Assembly (NCBI GenBank): GCA_963791565.1 | Contig: CAWBSX010000003.1 | Span: 310,001-374,000, forward strand | Reading direction: 5' to 3' | Source of the DNA: JACCTI01 sp963791565 | GTDB taxonomy: Bacteria; Verrucomicrobiota; Verrucomicrobiia; Chthoniobacterales; UBA10450 | DNA: 64,000 nt | Shown: piece after piece, positions 25,370 through 34,406 of the stretch | How positions within the stretch are numbered: position 1 is the stretch's first letter | Layout of the letters: the number at the start of each line of letters is the position of its first letter | Made by a program: the position numbers and the translations under genes | The notes under the pieces: model-generated | Databases searched by the model: none | Told to the model about the DNA's origin: nothing | The model's input: only the letters and a program-made list of their open reading frames with translations

Positions 25370-27982
25370 ATGACAGCGGCGCAACGGCGGAAATTACTTT
25401 TCCATTGGAACATGACGCGCCGCGAATATCCGCGCGATCATTGTTTCCATCATTTGTTTGAGGAGCAGGCCGAAAAAACTCCGGACTCGCCCGCGGTACA
25501 GGACGACGTCGATTCTCTTTCTTACCGAGAATTGAATCGGCGCGCTAATGGCCTGGCGCATCAACTGCGTGCGCTTGGAGTGCAACGCGAAACCCTCGTC
25601 GGAGTTTGTCTCGAACCTTCAACCGATCTTCTCGTCGCTTTGCTGGCAGTGATGAAAGCCGGCGGAGCTTACGTCCCCATCGACGCCTCTTATCCAAAGG
25701 AGCGTATTGCCTTCATGGTGCACGACTCGGCCATGCCGATCGTCATCACTCGGGAGAAATTGAAATCCATTCTTCCGCAAGGCGGTGTGCGAATTCTTTC
25801 TCTCGATACTCCGCTGCTCGCGGCCGAATTTTCGCAGGTTCCCGCGAGCGAGCTAACGCCAGAAAATCTTGCCTACGTTATCTACACGTCAGGTTCAACT
25901 GGCCGACCGAAGGGCGTGATGATGACTCATCGCGGGCTCGTTAACTATCTCGTGTGGGCGACGCAGGCTTACGAAATGAAAAAAGGGACCGGCGCGCCCG
26001 TGCATTCCTCCATCGCGTTCGATCTCACGATCACAGCTCTTTTCGCGCCCCTCCTGGTTGGCGGTTCGGTGCGGATGTTGCCGCAAAATCTGGAGACACT
26101 TGGTCTGGTCCTGTGCGGCGATACGCCATTCAGTTTGGTAAAAATTACCCCGGCGCATTTGGAGCTTTTGTGCGCGCAATGGACGGGTGAATGCGGCGCG
26201 TCCACTCATCTGTTCGTTATCGGCGGTGAAGCGTTATTCGGGCAAAGCCTCGATTTCTGGCAACGTTGTGCGCCGTCTGCCGCCCTCGTGAATGAATACG
26301 GCCCGACTGAAACGGCCGTAGGTTGCTGCGCTTATTTCGTCCCGAAGAGCCACATGTTTGATGGTGCAATTCCGATTGGCCGTCCTATCGCGAACACGCA
26401 GCTCTATGTGCTGGATGAATCTCTTGAGCCCGTAGCGCTCGGCGAGACTGGCGAATTATATATCGCCGGCGATGGTCTGGCGCGTGGTTATCTAAATCTG
26501 CCGGAACTAACCGCGGAAAAATTCGTAGCTAATCCCTTCGCCGCCGGAGACGAGAATACTTCCGCGCGCATGTATAAGACCGGCGATTTGGTGCGCTATT
26601 TGCCGGATGGAAATCTCGAGTTTCTCGGACGCGCGGACGACCAAATCAAATTGCGTGGTTATCTCATTGAACCGGCGGAAGTCGAAACGGCCCTGCTGAC
26701 TCATCCGCAAGTGCGAAACGCAGCGGTCATTAGCCTAACGAGTGCGAGCGGGGAAAAATATCTGGCGGCCTATCTGATTGCGAAAGATCCGCCACCGGCG
26801 CCAGCGGAATTGCGAGAGTATCTCAAAACGAGATTACCCGAACCGATGATTCCGTCCGTCTTTGTGCCCCTAGCTGCGTTGCCTTTGACCGCCAACGGCA
26901 AAGTGGATCGAAAAGCCCTGCCACAACCGGCACTGAAAGTGGACCAGTCCGAGATTGCGGCCAGCGGAACTGAGCATCGGGTCGCCGAACTGTGGAGTGA
27001 AGCGCTTCAGCGACCCGTCGGGTTGGACGATGATTTTTTCGCCCTCGGCGGTCACTCACTTCTCGCGGTGCGTCTCGTCATGCAAATAAATCAGCTCTTC
27101 GAGTCGCAGTTGGATGCACTCTCTTTTTATCAGCATTCGACTCCGCGCCAGGTTGCACAGCTGATTGAACGAGGTGGCGACATTTTCCCGCCGAAGCTGG
27201 TTCGTCTTCGGCCCGGTTGTGGGGAAGCGCCGATTGTCTTTCTAAATGCTCCGCAGGAATTTATTCGCGTGGCAAACCTGATGAGCGACCAGCATCCGGT
27301 TTATGGGAGTGAGGTTCCTTTTCCCAAAGGGGCGGTAGAAGCAGCGATGCGTTTCGACACGAGTAATCTTCCGGGCTTGGAAGAAATGATCACACCCCAT
27401 TTCGATCTCATTTGCTCCCACCAATTGAGTGATCCGATTTTTCTCGCCGGTTATTCTTCTTACGGAATGGTTGCCTTCGAAGTTGCCCACCTCCTGCGGC
27501 GAGCGGGTAAAGAGGTTGGGGGCGTCTTTTTGTTCGACGCCGATATGAAACCGTCGCGTTGGGCTGCTCTGCGTGTGCGCGGTCTCCGTCACGCGCGTCA
27601 GGTCATGAAAAACGGCGCGCCTTATCTTTGGAAAAAAATGCGGGACCGCCGGGCGCGGCAAAAAACGGGAGGTTCCACGCGTCCCGCCGCGGACGACGAG
27701 ATCTCGTGGCGTATTTTTCAATGCATCTGGGACCATGCGCAACGGAATTACAGCCCGCAGATTCTCGACACGCCCGGCGTGCTTTTTCGCGCCAAGACCA
27801 CCATTTACGGGGACATCCATGACCACGACGGGTGTCTTGGATGGCGCGGCCTTTTTTCTGAAGGCCTCGAGGTAATAGAAGTTCCAGGTGATCACCTGAC
27901 CATGTGGGTTGAGCCGCACGTTCTGGCGCTTACCCAGGCGTGGCAGGACTCGTTAGGCCAACTCGCTTGTTTATCGGCCTGA
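25370..27982 (+). CDS. Compact NRPS: adenylation, carrier and thioesterase domains
   Basis: Single-module nonribosomal peptide synthetase without a condensation domain. From ATG 25370 (870 residues): A domain (about 25-530) with YTSGSTGRPKG near residue 170, NEYGPTE, GELYIAGDGLARGYLN, YKTGDLVRY and NGKVDRKAL; carrier domain with DDFFALGGHSLLAVRLV near residue 560 (phosphopantetheine serine in GGHS); thioesterase with LAGYSSYGMVAFE near 693 and the histidine in PGDHLTM near 840. By hand alignment to GrsA the specificity code is close to D-L-T-K-V-G-E-V-G-K, resembling Asn/Asp codes. The frame is open from 25220; 25370 was preferred because the upstream 50 residues lack homology. The product is unknown. 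Confidence 0.9.
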   Translation: MTAAQRRKLLFHWNMTRREYPRDHCFHHLFEEQAEKTPDSPAVQDDVDSLSYRELNRRANGLAHQLRALGVQRETLVGVCLEPSTDLLVALLAVMKAGGAYVPIDASYPKERIAFMVHDSAMPIVITREKLKSILPQGGVRILSLDTPLLAAEFSQVPASELTPENLAYVIYTSGSTGRPKGVMMTHRGLVNYLVWATQAYEMKKGTGAPVHSSIAFDLTITALFAPLLVGGSVRMLPQNLETLGLVLCGDTPFSLVKITPAHLELLCAQWTGECGASTHLFVIGGEALFGQSLDFWQRCAPSAALVNEYGPTETAVGCCAYFVPKSHMFDGAIPIGRPIANTQLYVLDESLEPVALGETGELYIAGDGLARGYLNLPELTAEKFVANPFAAGDENTSARMYKTGDLVRYLPDGNLEFLGRADDQIKLRGYLIEPAEVETALLTHPQVRNAAVISLTSASGEKYLAAYLIAKDPPPAPAELREYLKTRLPEPMIPSVFVPLAALPLTANGKVDRKALPQPALKVDQSEIAASGTEHRVAELWSEALQRPVGLDDDFFALGGHSLLAVRLVMQINQLFESQLDALSFYQHSTPRQVAQLIERGGDIFPPKLVRLRPGCGEAPIVFLNAPQEFIRVANLMSDQHPVYGSEVPFPKGAVEAAMRFDTSNLPGLEEMITPHFDLICSHQLSDPIFLAGYSSYGMVAFEVAHLLRRAGKEVGGVFLFDADMKPSRWAALRVRGLRHARQVMKNGAPYLWKKMRDRRARQKTGGSTRPAADDEISWRIFQCIWDHAQRNYSPQILDTPGVLFRAKTTIYGDIHDHDGCLGWRGLFSEGLEVIEVPGDHLTMWVEPHVLALTQAWQDSLGQLACLSA

Positions 27983-28680
27983 GAAAAAACCAGGCGCTGA
28001 TTTTCCTGGCGAATCCCGGTGAAACCACGGCTGAGATAGCGGTTGCGCTTCGCGATCGGCTGCTGACCGAGGAAGAAAAAGCGCGCCGATTCGTCCGCGG
28101 TCAAGATGCACATGATTACATTATTGCTCGCGCTTTGCTGCGGTTGAGCTTGTCGCGCTGTTTCGCTGTCCAACCGCAAGAATGGCAGTTCGCAAGAAGC
28201 GAACGCGGAAAACCCTTCTTAATCTCGCCGACGAATTTGCCGCCGTTTCGATTCAGTCTTTCGCACACCCGTGGTTTGGTGGCATTGCTCGTTAGCTTCG
28301 CGCCAGAGGCCGGAATCGACGTCGAACAAATGGAACGGACGAACGATCTCAAACTAGTGGCGCAGCGCGTTTGTTCGAGACGCGAACTTGAGTCGCTCGA
28401 TCAACTCGCGGGTGAAAAATGGCAGCAGCGTTTCTTCCAGCTTTGGACACTGAAAGAAGCTTACGCCAAAGCGCGCGGCCTAGGTCTCGGGTTACCATTG
28501 CAAGGCGTCTCTTTCGAAGTCGATGCGCGGGACAAGGTCATTGCCGAAGTCGAGGGCGATTGGCAATTTCATCTCGAACGGGTCGCCCCTAATCACATGC
28601 TGGCGGCAGCGGTGTGTCGGGAAAGCAGCGCTCAAAATTACGAATTCGAGCTGCGCGAATTTTGCCTAACGAGCGGTTAG
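27940..28680 (+). CDS. Sfp-type 4'-phosphopantetheinyl transferase
   Basis: 246-residue enzyme that moves phosphopantetheine from CoA onto carrier domains. The magnesium site is GIDVEQ near residue 124 and the second signature WTLKEAYAKARG is near residue 168; FSLSHTRGLVALLVS is also typical. It overlaps the end of the NRPS gene by 43 bases, implying coupled translation and that the adjacent carrier domain is a substrate. It may also serve the acyl carrier protein at 48.6 kb. The last codons (Leu-Thr-Ser-Gly-stop) are written by an exact motif copy at 28664-28673. Confidence 0.93.
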   Translation: MAGLVRPTRLFIGLRKNQALIFLANPGETTAEIAVALRDRLLTEEEKARRFVRGQDAHDYIIARALLRLSLSRCFAVQPQEWQFARSERGKPFLISPTNLPPFRFSLSHTRGLVALLVSFAPEAGIDVEQMERTNDLKLVAQRVCSRRELESLDQLAGEKWQQRFFQLWTLKEAYAKARGLGLGLPLQGVSFEVDARDKVIAEVEGDWQFHLERVAPNHMLAAAVCRESSAQNYEFELREFCLTSG

Positions 28681-29990
28681 CCCTTTGGCGTTATTGCCGT
28701 TGGGACCATGATGGCGTCGCGCATGCCGTGCAGGAGTTTTTTGTCTGCAGGCACGATGGTCGCGAGCGCTCCGCGCAGGTGCACTCGATCTTGTTCGACA
28801 AAGTAATACGGGCAGAGGCGCACGCGTCCGCGCATTACTTTTTGTTCGCCCGATTCCGCGTCGAAATATGGCTGCTCGATCAACCGCGCTTTGTGAAAAC
28901 GCTGCATGATTCGCGGCGTCACCTCGAATGTTTGCAGCGCTTCTTCGATCAGCCGCTGCCATTCCGCGTGCGGCAAATCCTGGCCTACCCAGACTCCTCG
29001 GCTACCCCAGCCGAGCGGGGAAAATCCGCTCACCTTCAAAAGAAGTTCGCGTTCCTTCTGACTCAATTTACCCGCCTCGCGCCAATCGTGGATTTCCAGC
29101 CGGGGAATCACGGCGTGCTGCGGCAGCGGCGTCGGGTCGAGCAGCCAGCTGTAGGGAATCACTTCCTGCAAATCGCGAAAATATTTGTCGCCTAATTCGC
29201 GCCGCCAGAATTCGCGCAGCGGCTGCAACCAGAAAAGCGCGAACAACATTTTCTCTTCCAGGTATGGCTTGATCGGCGGCGTGATTTTTACCTCACTTTT
29301 GCTGGCAGCGTACATCAACTCGGAAACGCGCGGCAGGTTGGGCAAATCGAAAAGTTCGAAGAATCGGTAAACAGCCCGGCCGGGTTGCGGCTGATAGCTT
29401 TCCGCGGAGACGACCTTCCACTCGTTAGGCGAAAATCGTGCGTTCAGCTGCCCGGCTATCCAATTCATCTCGGGGCGATAGGTGGCGGCTTCTTCCGAGA
29501 TGACGATGTCACCGCCGTCGGGTAGCAGGTTCTTGAAGCCTTCAATCATCCCTTCGCCGCCCCCGACGATTTCTTTGCCTAACGAGTGGTAGGTTTGATT
29601 AAGCCACGCGGTCAAACCGATCCCGCCCGGAACAGAATCGATTTCCGCGATGATGTGACCCGTCTCGGTCAGGACCAAATCGGGTCGAATTACTGCCGGG
29701 AGATCGTCGCGAAATTGCTTTTGGCGCGCAAACTCAACTAGCTCCGGCGGTTTACCGGCGTCGAGATACTTTGCCACCCAGGAGGGCTGCTTTCCTTTAA
29801 TGCTTTGCTGGTAAAGCTGATTGCACGCACGCAGAAAAACAAGAAGCTGATGGCCCAGGCGCTCGAGGTTTTTGCCTAACGAGTGGTCGATCGCAAAGGG
29901 TTCGGGCGAGAGGAGCCAATCTTTTTCCGCGAACAATCCTTCTGCCGGAAAGGCCGCGCGGATCGCCTCCCGACTGATCGGCGAAGTCAT
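28677..29990 (-). CDS. Uncharacterised protein with ATP-grasp-like features
   Basis: 437-residue soluble protein that I cannot assign firmly. AVIRPDLVLTETGHIIAEID with SVPGGIGLT resembles the entry segment of glutathionylspermidine-synthase-like or circularly permuted ATP-grasp enzymes, and the C-terminal RGRVRLCPYYFVEQDRVHLR followed by GALATIVPADKKLLHGM resembles the end of such a fold. Those enzymes ligate carboxylates to amines or thiols. It is convergent with the PPTase gene (four-base overlap of 3' ends) and its start overlaps the ruvA stop (29987-29990). Three exact motif copies lie inside it (29421, 29577, 29874). Confidence 0.5.
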   Translation of the reverse strand: MTSPISREAIRAAFPAEGLFAEKDWLLSPEPFAIDHSLGKNLERLGHQLLVFLRACNQLYQQSIKGKQPSWVAKYLDAGKPPELVEFARQKQFRDDLPAVIRPDLVLTETGHIIAEIDSVPGGIGLTAWLNQTYHSLGKEIVGGGEGMIEGFKNLLPDGGDIVISEEAATYRPEMNWIAGQLNARFSPNEWKVVSAESYQPQPGRAVYRFFELFDLPNLPRVSELMYAASKSEVKITPPIKPYLEEKMLFALFWLQPLREFWRRELGDKYFRDLQEVIPYSWLLDPTPLPQHAVIPRLEIHDWREAGKLSQKERELLLKVSGFSPLGWGSRGVWVGQDLPHAEWQRLIEEALQTFEVTPRIMQRFHKARLIEQPYFDAESGEQKVMRGRVRLCPYYFVEQDRVHLRGALATIVPADKKLLHGMRDAIMVPTAITPKG

Positions 29991-30601
29991 CGGCCGGCCG
30001 CCATCCGTTTCAAAGCAAGTTTCACCAGTTCTTCAGCACTCGTTAGGCCGGAATTGCTTTCCTGCAGTTCGCGTACTGTCTTGTGTGCCTCCACTTGTTT
30101 GTAACCGAGTGAGATCAGAGCGAGCACGGCTTCGTTCGCTTGTGTCTGCTCGGGCGTCGGCGCGTGTGTTGCGCTGGCTGCTTCCCATGCTGCGGCTACG
30201 CCGACTTTGTCTTTCAACTCGAGCACCATGCGCTCCGCAGTTTTTTTCCCGACGCCGCTGATCTTTGAAAGCAAGGCGACGTCGCCATTGACCACTGCGC
30301 TTTTGAAATTGCTCACGCTCATTCCGCTGAGAACTGCCAGCGCGAGCTTTGGACCGATGCCGCTGACATTATTGACCAAGAGCCGAAAAAGATCGCGCTC
30401 CGCCGCGGTCATAAAACCGAAAAGGATATGGGCATCTTCGCGCACGTGCAGATGGGTGAGGACGTGAACAGGTTGACCGACCGGCGGCAGACGATCGTAA
30501 CTCGAGAGCGGAATCATGACTTCATAGCCGACTCCGGCGACGTCGATCGTCGCCTGCGTGGGCAACGCGGCGGCCAGTTTCCCATCGAGAAAAGTGATCA
30601 T
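29987..30601 (-). CDS. ruvA: Holliday junction branch migration protein RuvA
   Basis: 204-residue RuvA, which tetramerises on Holliday junctions and recruits the RuvB helicase. Domain I is MITFLDGKLA and VAGVGYEVMIPL, followed by the two helix-hairpin-helix motifs LLVNNVSGIGPKLALAVLSG and LLSKISGVGKKTAERMVLEL, and domain III (RuvB-binding) at ALISLGYKQVEAHKTVRE. ruvB and ruvC are not adjacent. An exact motif copy encodes GLTSAEE (30039-30048). Confidence 0.96.
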   Translation of the reverse strand: MITFLDGKLAAALPTQATIDVAGVGYEVMIPLSSYDRLPPVGQPVHVLTHLHVREDAHILFGFMTAAERDLFRLLVNNVSGIGPKLALAVLSGMSVSNFKSAVVNGDVALLSKISGVGKKTAERMVLELKDKVGVAAAWEAASATHAPTPEQTQANEAVLALISLGYKQVEAHKTVRELQESNSGLTSAEELVKLALKRMAAGR

Positions 30602-30604
30602 CGG

Positions 30605-32152
30605 TTAATCGGTAACAGACGGGCGGGGCTTCAACAACAAGGTGAGATCGACCCACTTGAAATTGGCAGTGCTGAAACCGCGCGTGGTGTAACGAATCCA
30701 GTGAGTCGGCGTCGAGGGATAAATCTCCGTTGCCAGTCCCGTCGGCATAACAATAAACCGCCCACCCGGTTGATCCATGAAAGCAGCGACCGCCTTGTCA
30801 TCCACCTCGTTTAACCAACCGTCGACTTGCCGGCGGAAATACCAAACCAAACTCGGCTCGCGATAGCGCGCCGCGCCGAACTGCATATCGCGCGTCAGAT
30901 TATTTTGCGCCTGGCGATAGAGGTCCCGCGATGGCGAAAACTTCGCGACAAACGGTGTGCTCAGAACCGCGAGGAAAGCGATCATGAGTGCGGTGAGACT
31001 GGCGCGCCTAACGAATGCTGGTCCATCTTTTTGCCTAACGAGTGCTTTCGCCAAAAGCAAGGCGAGCAGGGGAAACGCGGGCAGGGTGTAATGCGGCAGC
31101 TTGGTTTTCACGAGAGTGAAAATGAGGAAAACGATCGCGATGCCCGCGATCAGAAAATTGTCGACCGGATCACGTTCGCGCCAGAGCCGCCGGGCAAGCC
31201 AGAGGAGTTTGAATGACCACGGAAAGAAAGTCAGAAAAATCGCCACGAAATAAAACGGCAAGGCCGCGAGGTAACTGAGAATTGATCCGCCGCCGTGTCC
31301 TTCCATGGCGACGACAGTTCGCTCAATCACATGCCGTCCAATTCCGACGCGGAGGAATTCGCCGTTTGTCTGCAAGAGCGCGGGGATTCCCCATAGCGAA
31401 ACAACCGCCAGCGAAACGGCGCACCCAACGAGAAAATGAAAACGCTGATTTAGTTTTGTCGGTGGAAGGAAATATTTCGCGGCAACGACGGTGAGTAACG
31501 GGAGCCAGGCAATTGGCCCCTTCGCCAGAAAGCCGCAGCCTAACGAGAGGTAGAAAATCCACCAGTAACGTTTGGACGACGGCCCGCGGATCAACCCATC
31601 GCCGGCCCAATATGCGGCTGTCATGAAAAAGACGAGCCACATGTCCGCGACAGCTGCTTTGCCATGGACGAAAGTTTGAAAGCAAAGCGTGAAAATGATC
31701 GCCGCCCACCAGGCGAGAAGTTCGCCGCCAATTCGACGTCCCCAGGCGAAAATGAGTAACGCGGTTAACGAAGCTGCTACCGCCGTCGGAAACCTGGCCG
31801 CGAAATCGTTCTCGCCGAAGGCGCGATAGCTCAGCGTTTGAAACCAATAAGTGAGCGGCGGTTTGTCGAAGCGATAATGGTTATTGAAATACGGAACGAC
31901 GTAATCGCCGCGCTGCAGCATTTCCCGCGAGGCTTCAGCGAAACGCGGTTCGTCGCGATCGATCAGCGGCAGGGTCCAAGTGCCGGCGAGGTGGAACAGC
32001 AGGCTGGCGAAAAAAACGAGAAGAAAATTGCGGAGACCGACCTTCGTCGCGTGGTCGCGATTTATCGGAGTTGCAGAATTCAAGGTGGGACTGAAAAATA
32101 GGGAGCCTGGAAACACAACCGGCAATTCCAAATGTGAGGCCGCCGCGGCCAT
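30605..32152 (-). CDS. ArnT/PMT-like integral membrane glycosyltransferase (paralogue 1)
   Basis: Up to 515 residues with about 11-12 hydrophobic helices. The first periplasmic loop has LIDRDEPRFAEASREML with the catalytic Asp-Glu of GT83/PMT enzymes and FNNHYRFDKPPLTYW; KAAVADMWLVFF and CGFLAKGPIAWLPLL are further family blocks. These enzymes transfer sugars from polyprenyl phosphate, for example to lipid A. About half identical to the paralogue at 32744-34246. The ATG at 32152 lies inside the divergent PAP2 gene, so a start about 25 codons later is plausible. Three full motif copies and one variant lie within. Confidence 0.85.
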   Translation of the reverse strand: MAAAASHLELPVVFPGSLFFSPTLNSATPINRDHATKVGLRNFLLVFFASLLFHLAGTWTLPLIDRDEPRFAEASREMLQRGDYVVPYFNNHYRFDKPPLTYWFQTLSYRAFGENDFAARFPTAVAASLTALLIFAWGRRIGGELLAWWAAIIFTLCFQTFVHGKAAVADMWLVFFMTAAYWAGDGLIRGPSSKRYWWIFYLSLGCGFLAKGPIAWLPLLTVVAAKYFLPPTKLNQRFHFLVGCAVSLAVVSLWGIPALLQTNGEFLRVGIGRHVIERTVVAMEGHGGGSILSYLAALPFYFVAIFLTFFPWSFKLLWLARRLWRERDPVDNFLIAGIAIVFLIFTLVKTKLPHYTLPAFPLLALLLAKALVRQKDGPAFVRRASLTALMIAFLAVLSTPFVAKFSPSRDLYRQAQNNLTRDMQFGAARYREPSLVWYFRRQVDGWLNEVDDKAVAAFMDQPGGRFIVMPTGLATEIYPSTPTHWIRYTTRGFSTANFKWVDLTLLLKPRPSVTD

Positions 32153-32769
32153 GGCGCTGGCTTTATTTTCTTCTCGCGGTGGCGTTGCTCATCGCCGGCG
32201 CGTTCTATTGCGATAGCGCGGTGCGGAATTGGATGGAGCAGCATCAGACGCCGGCGGGAAAAGATTTCATGCGCGCCGTGAGTCGCTGGGGCGATTGGCC
32301 GACGCATGTGATCGCCGGAACGCTGGGCGCAATCGTTTGTTGGATATTGGGCAGGCGCGAGTGGACAAAAATTTTTGTCGCGATGCTCCTGGCCTGCGCG
32401 CTGACCGGTCTGATCAACCCAGTGATCAAAACTGCCGCTGGCCGCGCCCGTCCTTCTGTGAAAGTGGATTCGGGCTGGAAAGGTCCGAACCTGCATCAGA
32501 AATATCACGCGTTTCCCTCCGGCCACACGGTCGCGACCAGCGCTTTCTTTGCCGCCCTCTTTCTCGCGCGCCGGCGGCTCGGTCTCGCCTTGCTGCCAAT
32601 TCCGATACTCATTGCGTTTTCGCGCCTCTATTTGAATGCGCATTACCTTTCCGATGTGATCTGCGGCGCCACGCTTGGCTTTTTTTGCGCTCTGATCGTG
32701 TGGCGTTTGATCGCGGTCTGGGAAAAATCGCGGATATCCGCGGCTATTCCGGTTTCAGAATCAAGCTGA
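32134..32769 (+). CDS. PAP2-family membrane phosphatase
   Basis: 211-residue phosphatase with five or six helices. The three active-site motifs are visible: KTAAGRARP (motif 1), FPSGHT (motif 2) and SRLYLNAHYLSD (motif 3, with the Arg and nucleophile-assisting His). Such enzymes dephosphorylate lipid phosphates including undecaprenyl pyrophosphate or lipid A phosphate. It starts with GTG at 32134 and overlaps the 5' end of one ArnT-like gene and the 3' end of the other, an arrangement that suggests a shared job in envelope lipid modification. Confidence 0.9.
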   Translation: MRPPRPWRWLYFLLAVALLIAGAFYCDSAVRNWMEQHQTPAGKDFMRAVSRWGDWPTHVIAGTLGAIVCWILGRREWTKIFVAMLLACALTGLINPVIKTAAGRARPSVKVDSGWKGPNLHQKYHAFPSGHTVATSAFFAALFLARRRLGLALLPIPILIAFSRLYLNAHYLSDVICGATLGFFCALIVWRLIAVWEKSRISAAIPVSESS

Positions 32770-34246
32770 GCGCGATGCTCCGGCCTTTGACCGGATAGAC
32801 GGTTTCGATCGAATATTTTTTCCACTCGTTAGGCGTTCGTGCAAAAGCGCTTTGCGCCAGCGGTGTGGGCAAAATAACGAAACGCGCGCCCGGTTTCGCC
32901 ATGAAGGCCGCGACAGTGTCGGCATCCAATTTTGTCATCCATCCTTTAATGTAGCGGCGGAAATACCAGACGAGGCTGGGCTCGACATAATCGACCGCGC
33001 CGAATTCCATCTCGGGTTTCAGATCGCCGCGGACTTTTTCCAAGAGTTGGACGGTCGGGAAAAGGCCTCTGCTGAACGGAGGGAGAATGAGCGCGACAAT
33101 GAGGTATCCGACAGCCACTGTGATCGCGCTGCGCCTAACGAATGCTGTACCTTTAGGGCTTTGCTCCAACTGCTGCGCGAGAAGAAGCGAAAGCAACGGC
33201 AGCGCAGGCATGGTGTAGTGCGGCAACTTCGTTTTGAAAAAAGTAAAGATGAGGAAAAAAATAGCCGCGCCGGCCAGAAGAAAATTCTCCAGCGGATCGC
33301 GTTTGCCCCAAAGCCGCGCCGTGAGCGAAGGCAACTTTATCGACCAGGGAAAGAAGCTGAAAAAAATCGTGACGAAATAAAACGGCAGTGTCGCAATGTA
33401 ACCGGCAAAGGATTGCGCGCCCTGGCCCTTGATCGGCCTGACGGAGCGGTCGATGATTTGTTGTCCGATGGCGACGCGCACGTAATCGCCGTGTGTGCGC
33501 ATAAGGGCGGGCACGGCCCAGCCGGAAATGAGCAAGAGCACGCAGAACATTCCACGCGCGAACGTGAAGCGAGCGGCATAGGGCACGCGCGGAAGAAGAA
33601 ATTTCATGACTCCCAAAGTCAGGAGCGGCGTCCAACCAATCGGGCCCTTCGCGAAAAATCCGCCCGGAAAGGCGAGATAAAATAGCCAGCGAAAAAAACG
33701 CACCTCTTTCTCGTCGGGCGCCGCTTTTTGGCCTAACGAGTCCTCAATCAGGCGGAAGGCAGCGTAGTGTGCGGCGGTGATGAAAAAGACCAGCCACATG
33801 TCGGCGATGGCTGCTTTGGCGTAGATCACCACTTGAAGCGCGAGTGCAAAAATAATTGCGGCCCACCAACCGACATGCGCGTCGGCGCATCGTTTCCCCC
33901 AAAGAAGAAGCAGAACCGAAGTCAGCGAAGCGGCGATGGCCGAAGGGAAACGAGCCGCAAAATCGTTTTCGCCAAAAATCCGATAACTGGCAACTTGCGC
34001 CCAATAGGCGAGGGGCGGTTTGTCGAAACGGTAAGCATTATTAAAAAACGGAATGATGTAATCGCCCCGCTCCCGCATCTCACGCGCGGCTTCGGCGTAG
34101 CGCGGCTCGGCTCGTTCGAGCAAAGGGATTTGCCACGTGCCCGCGAGATGAAATAACAGGCAACCGGAAAAGAGAAAAAAAACGATGCTGCGAATTCCGG
34201 TTTGCAAAGAGAGCGTTAGATAAACTTCCGTCCAAGCAAAGAACAA
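32744..34246 (-). CDS. ArnT/PMT-like integral membrane glycosyltransferase (paralogue 2)
   Basis: Up to 500 residues, same architecture as paralogue 1: LLERAEPRYAEAAREM (catalytic acidic pair), FNNAYRFDKPPLAYW, KAAIADMWLVFF, GGFFAKGPIGWTPLL, FFPWSIKLPSLTARLW and FKTKLPHYTMPALPLL. The start is uncertain: the longest frame begins at TTG 34246, and a TTG 13 codons later is also possible. Comparison with paralogue 1 shows motif copies at positions where the other gene has unrelated sequence (32825, 33731), while one variant (33133) is shared at a homologous site. Confidence 0.85.
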   Translation of the reverse strand: MFFAWTEVYLTLSLQTGIRSIVFFLFSGCLLFHLAGTWQIPLLERAEPRYAEAAREMRERGDYIIPFFNNAYRFDKPPLAYWAQVASYRIFGENDFAARFPSAIAASLTSVLLLLWGKRCADAHVGWWAAIIFALALQVVIYAKAAIADMWLVFFITAAHYAAFRLIEDSLGQKAAPDEKEVRFFRWLFYLAFPGGFFAKGPIGWTPLLTLGVMKFLLPRVPYAARFTFARGMFCVLLLISGWAVPALMRTHGDYVRVAIGQQIIDRSVRPIKGQGAQSFAGYIATLPFYFVTIFFSFFPWSIKLPSLTARLWGKRDPLENFLLAGAAIFFLIFTFFKTKLPHYTMPALPLLSLLLAQQLEQSPKGTAFVRRSAITVAVGYLIVALILPPFSRGLFPTVQLLEKVRGDLKPEMEFGAVDYVEPSLVWYFRRYIKGWMTKLDADTVAAFMAKPGARFVILPTPLAQSAFARTPNEWKKYSIETVYPVKGRSIALSLILKPE

Positions 34247-34261
34247 GCTTATAGGCGGGCG

Positions 34262-34349
34262 TGGCGGAGAGGGTGGGATTCGAACCCACGAGGGCTTGCG
34301 CCCTGCCGGTTTTCAAGACCGGAGCCATCAACCACTCGACCACCTCTCC
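34262..34349 (-). tRNA. tRNA-Ser (anticodon TGA)
   Basis: 88 nt including an encoded 3' CCA. Acceptor strands GGAGAGG and CCTCTCC pair fully with G discriminator. The anticodon stem CCGGT/ACCGG holds loop CTTGAAA (anticodon TGA). A long variable arm (GCAGGGCGCAAGCCCT) and the T-arm GTGGGTTCGAATCCCAC identify a class II serine tRNA. Confidence 0.97.
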
Positions 34350-34406
34350 GAGTGAGCGACCTATTTTGTCACCCAACGCACCACGAGCAACACTGGACGT
34401 GTCTTT

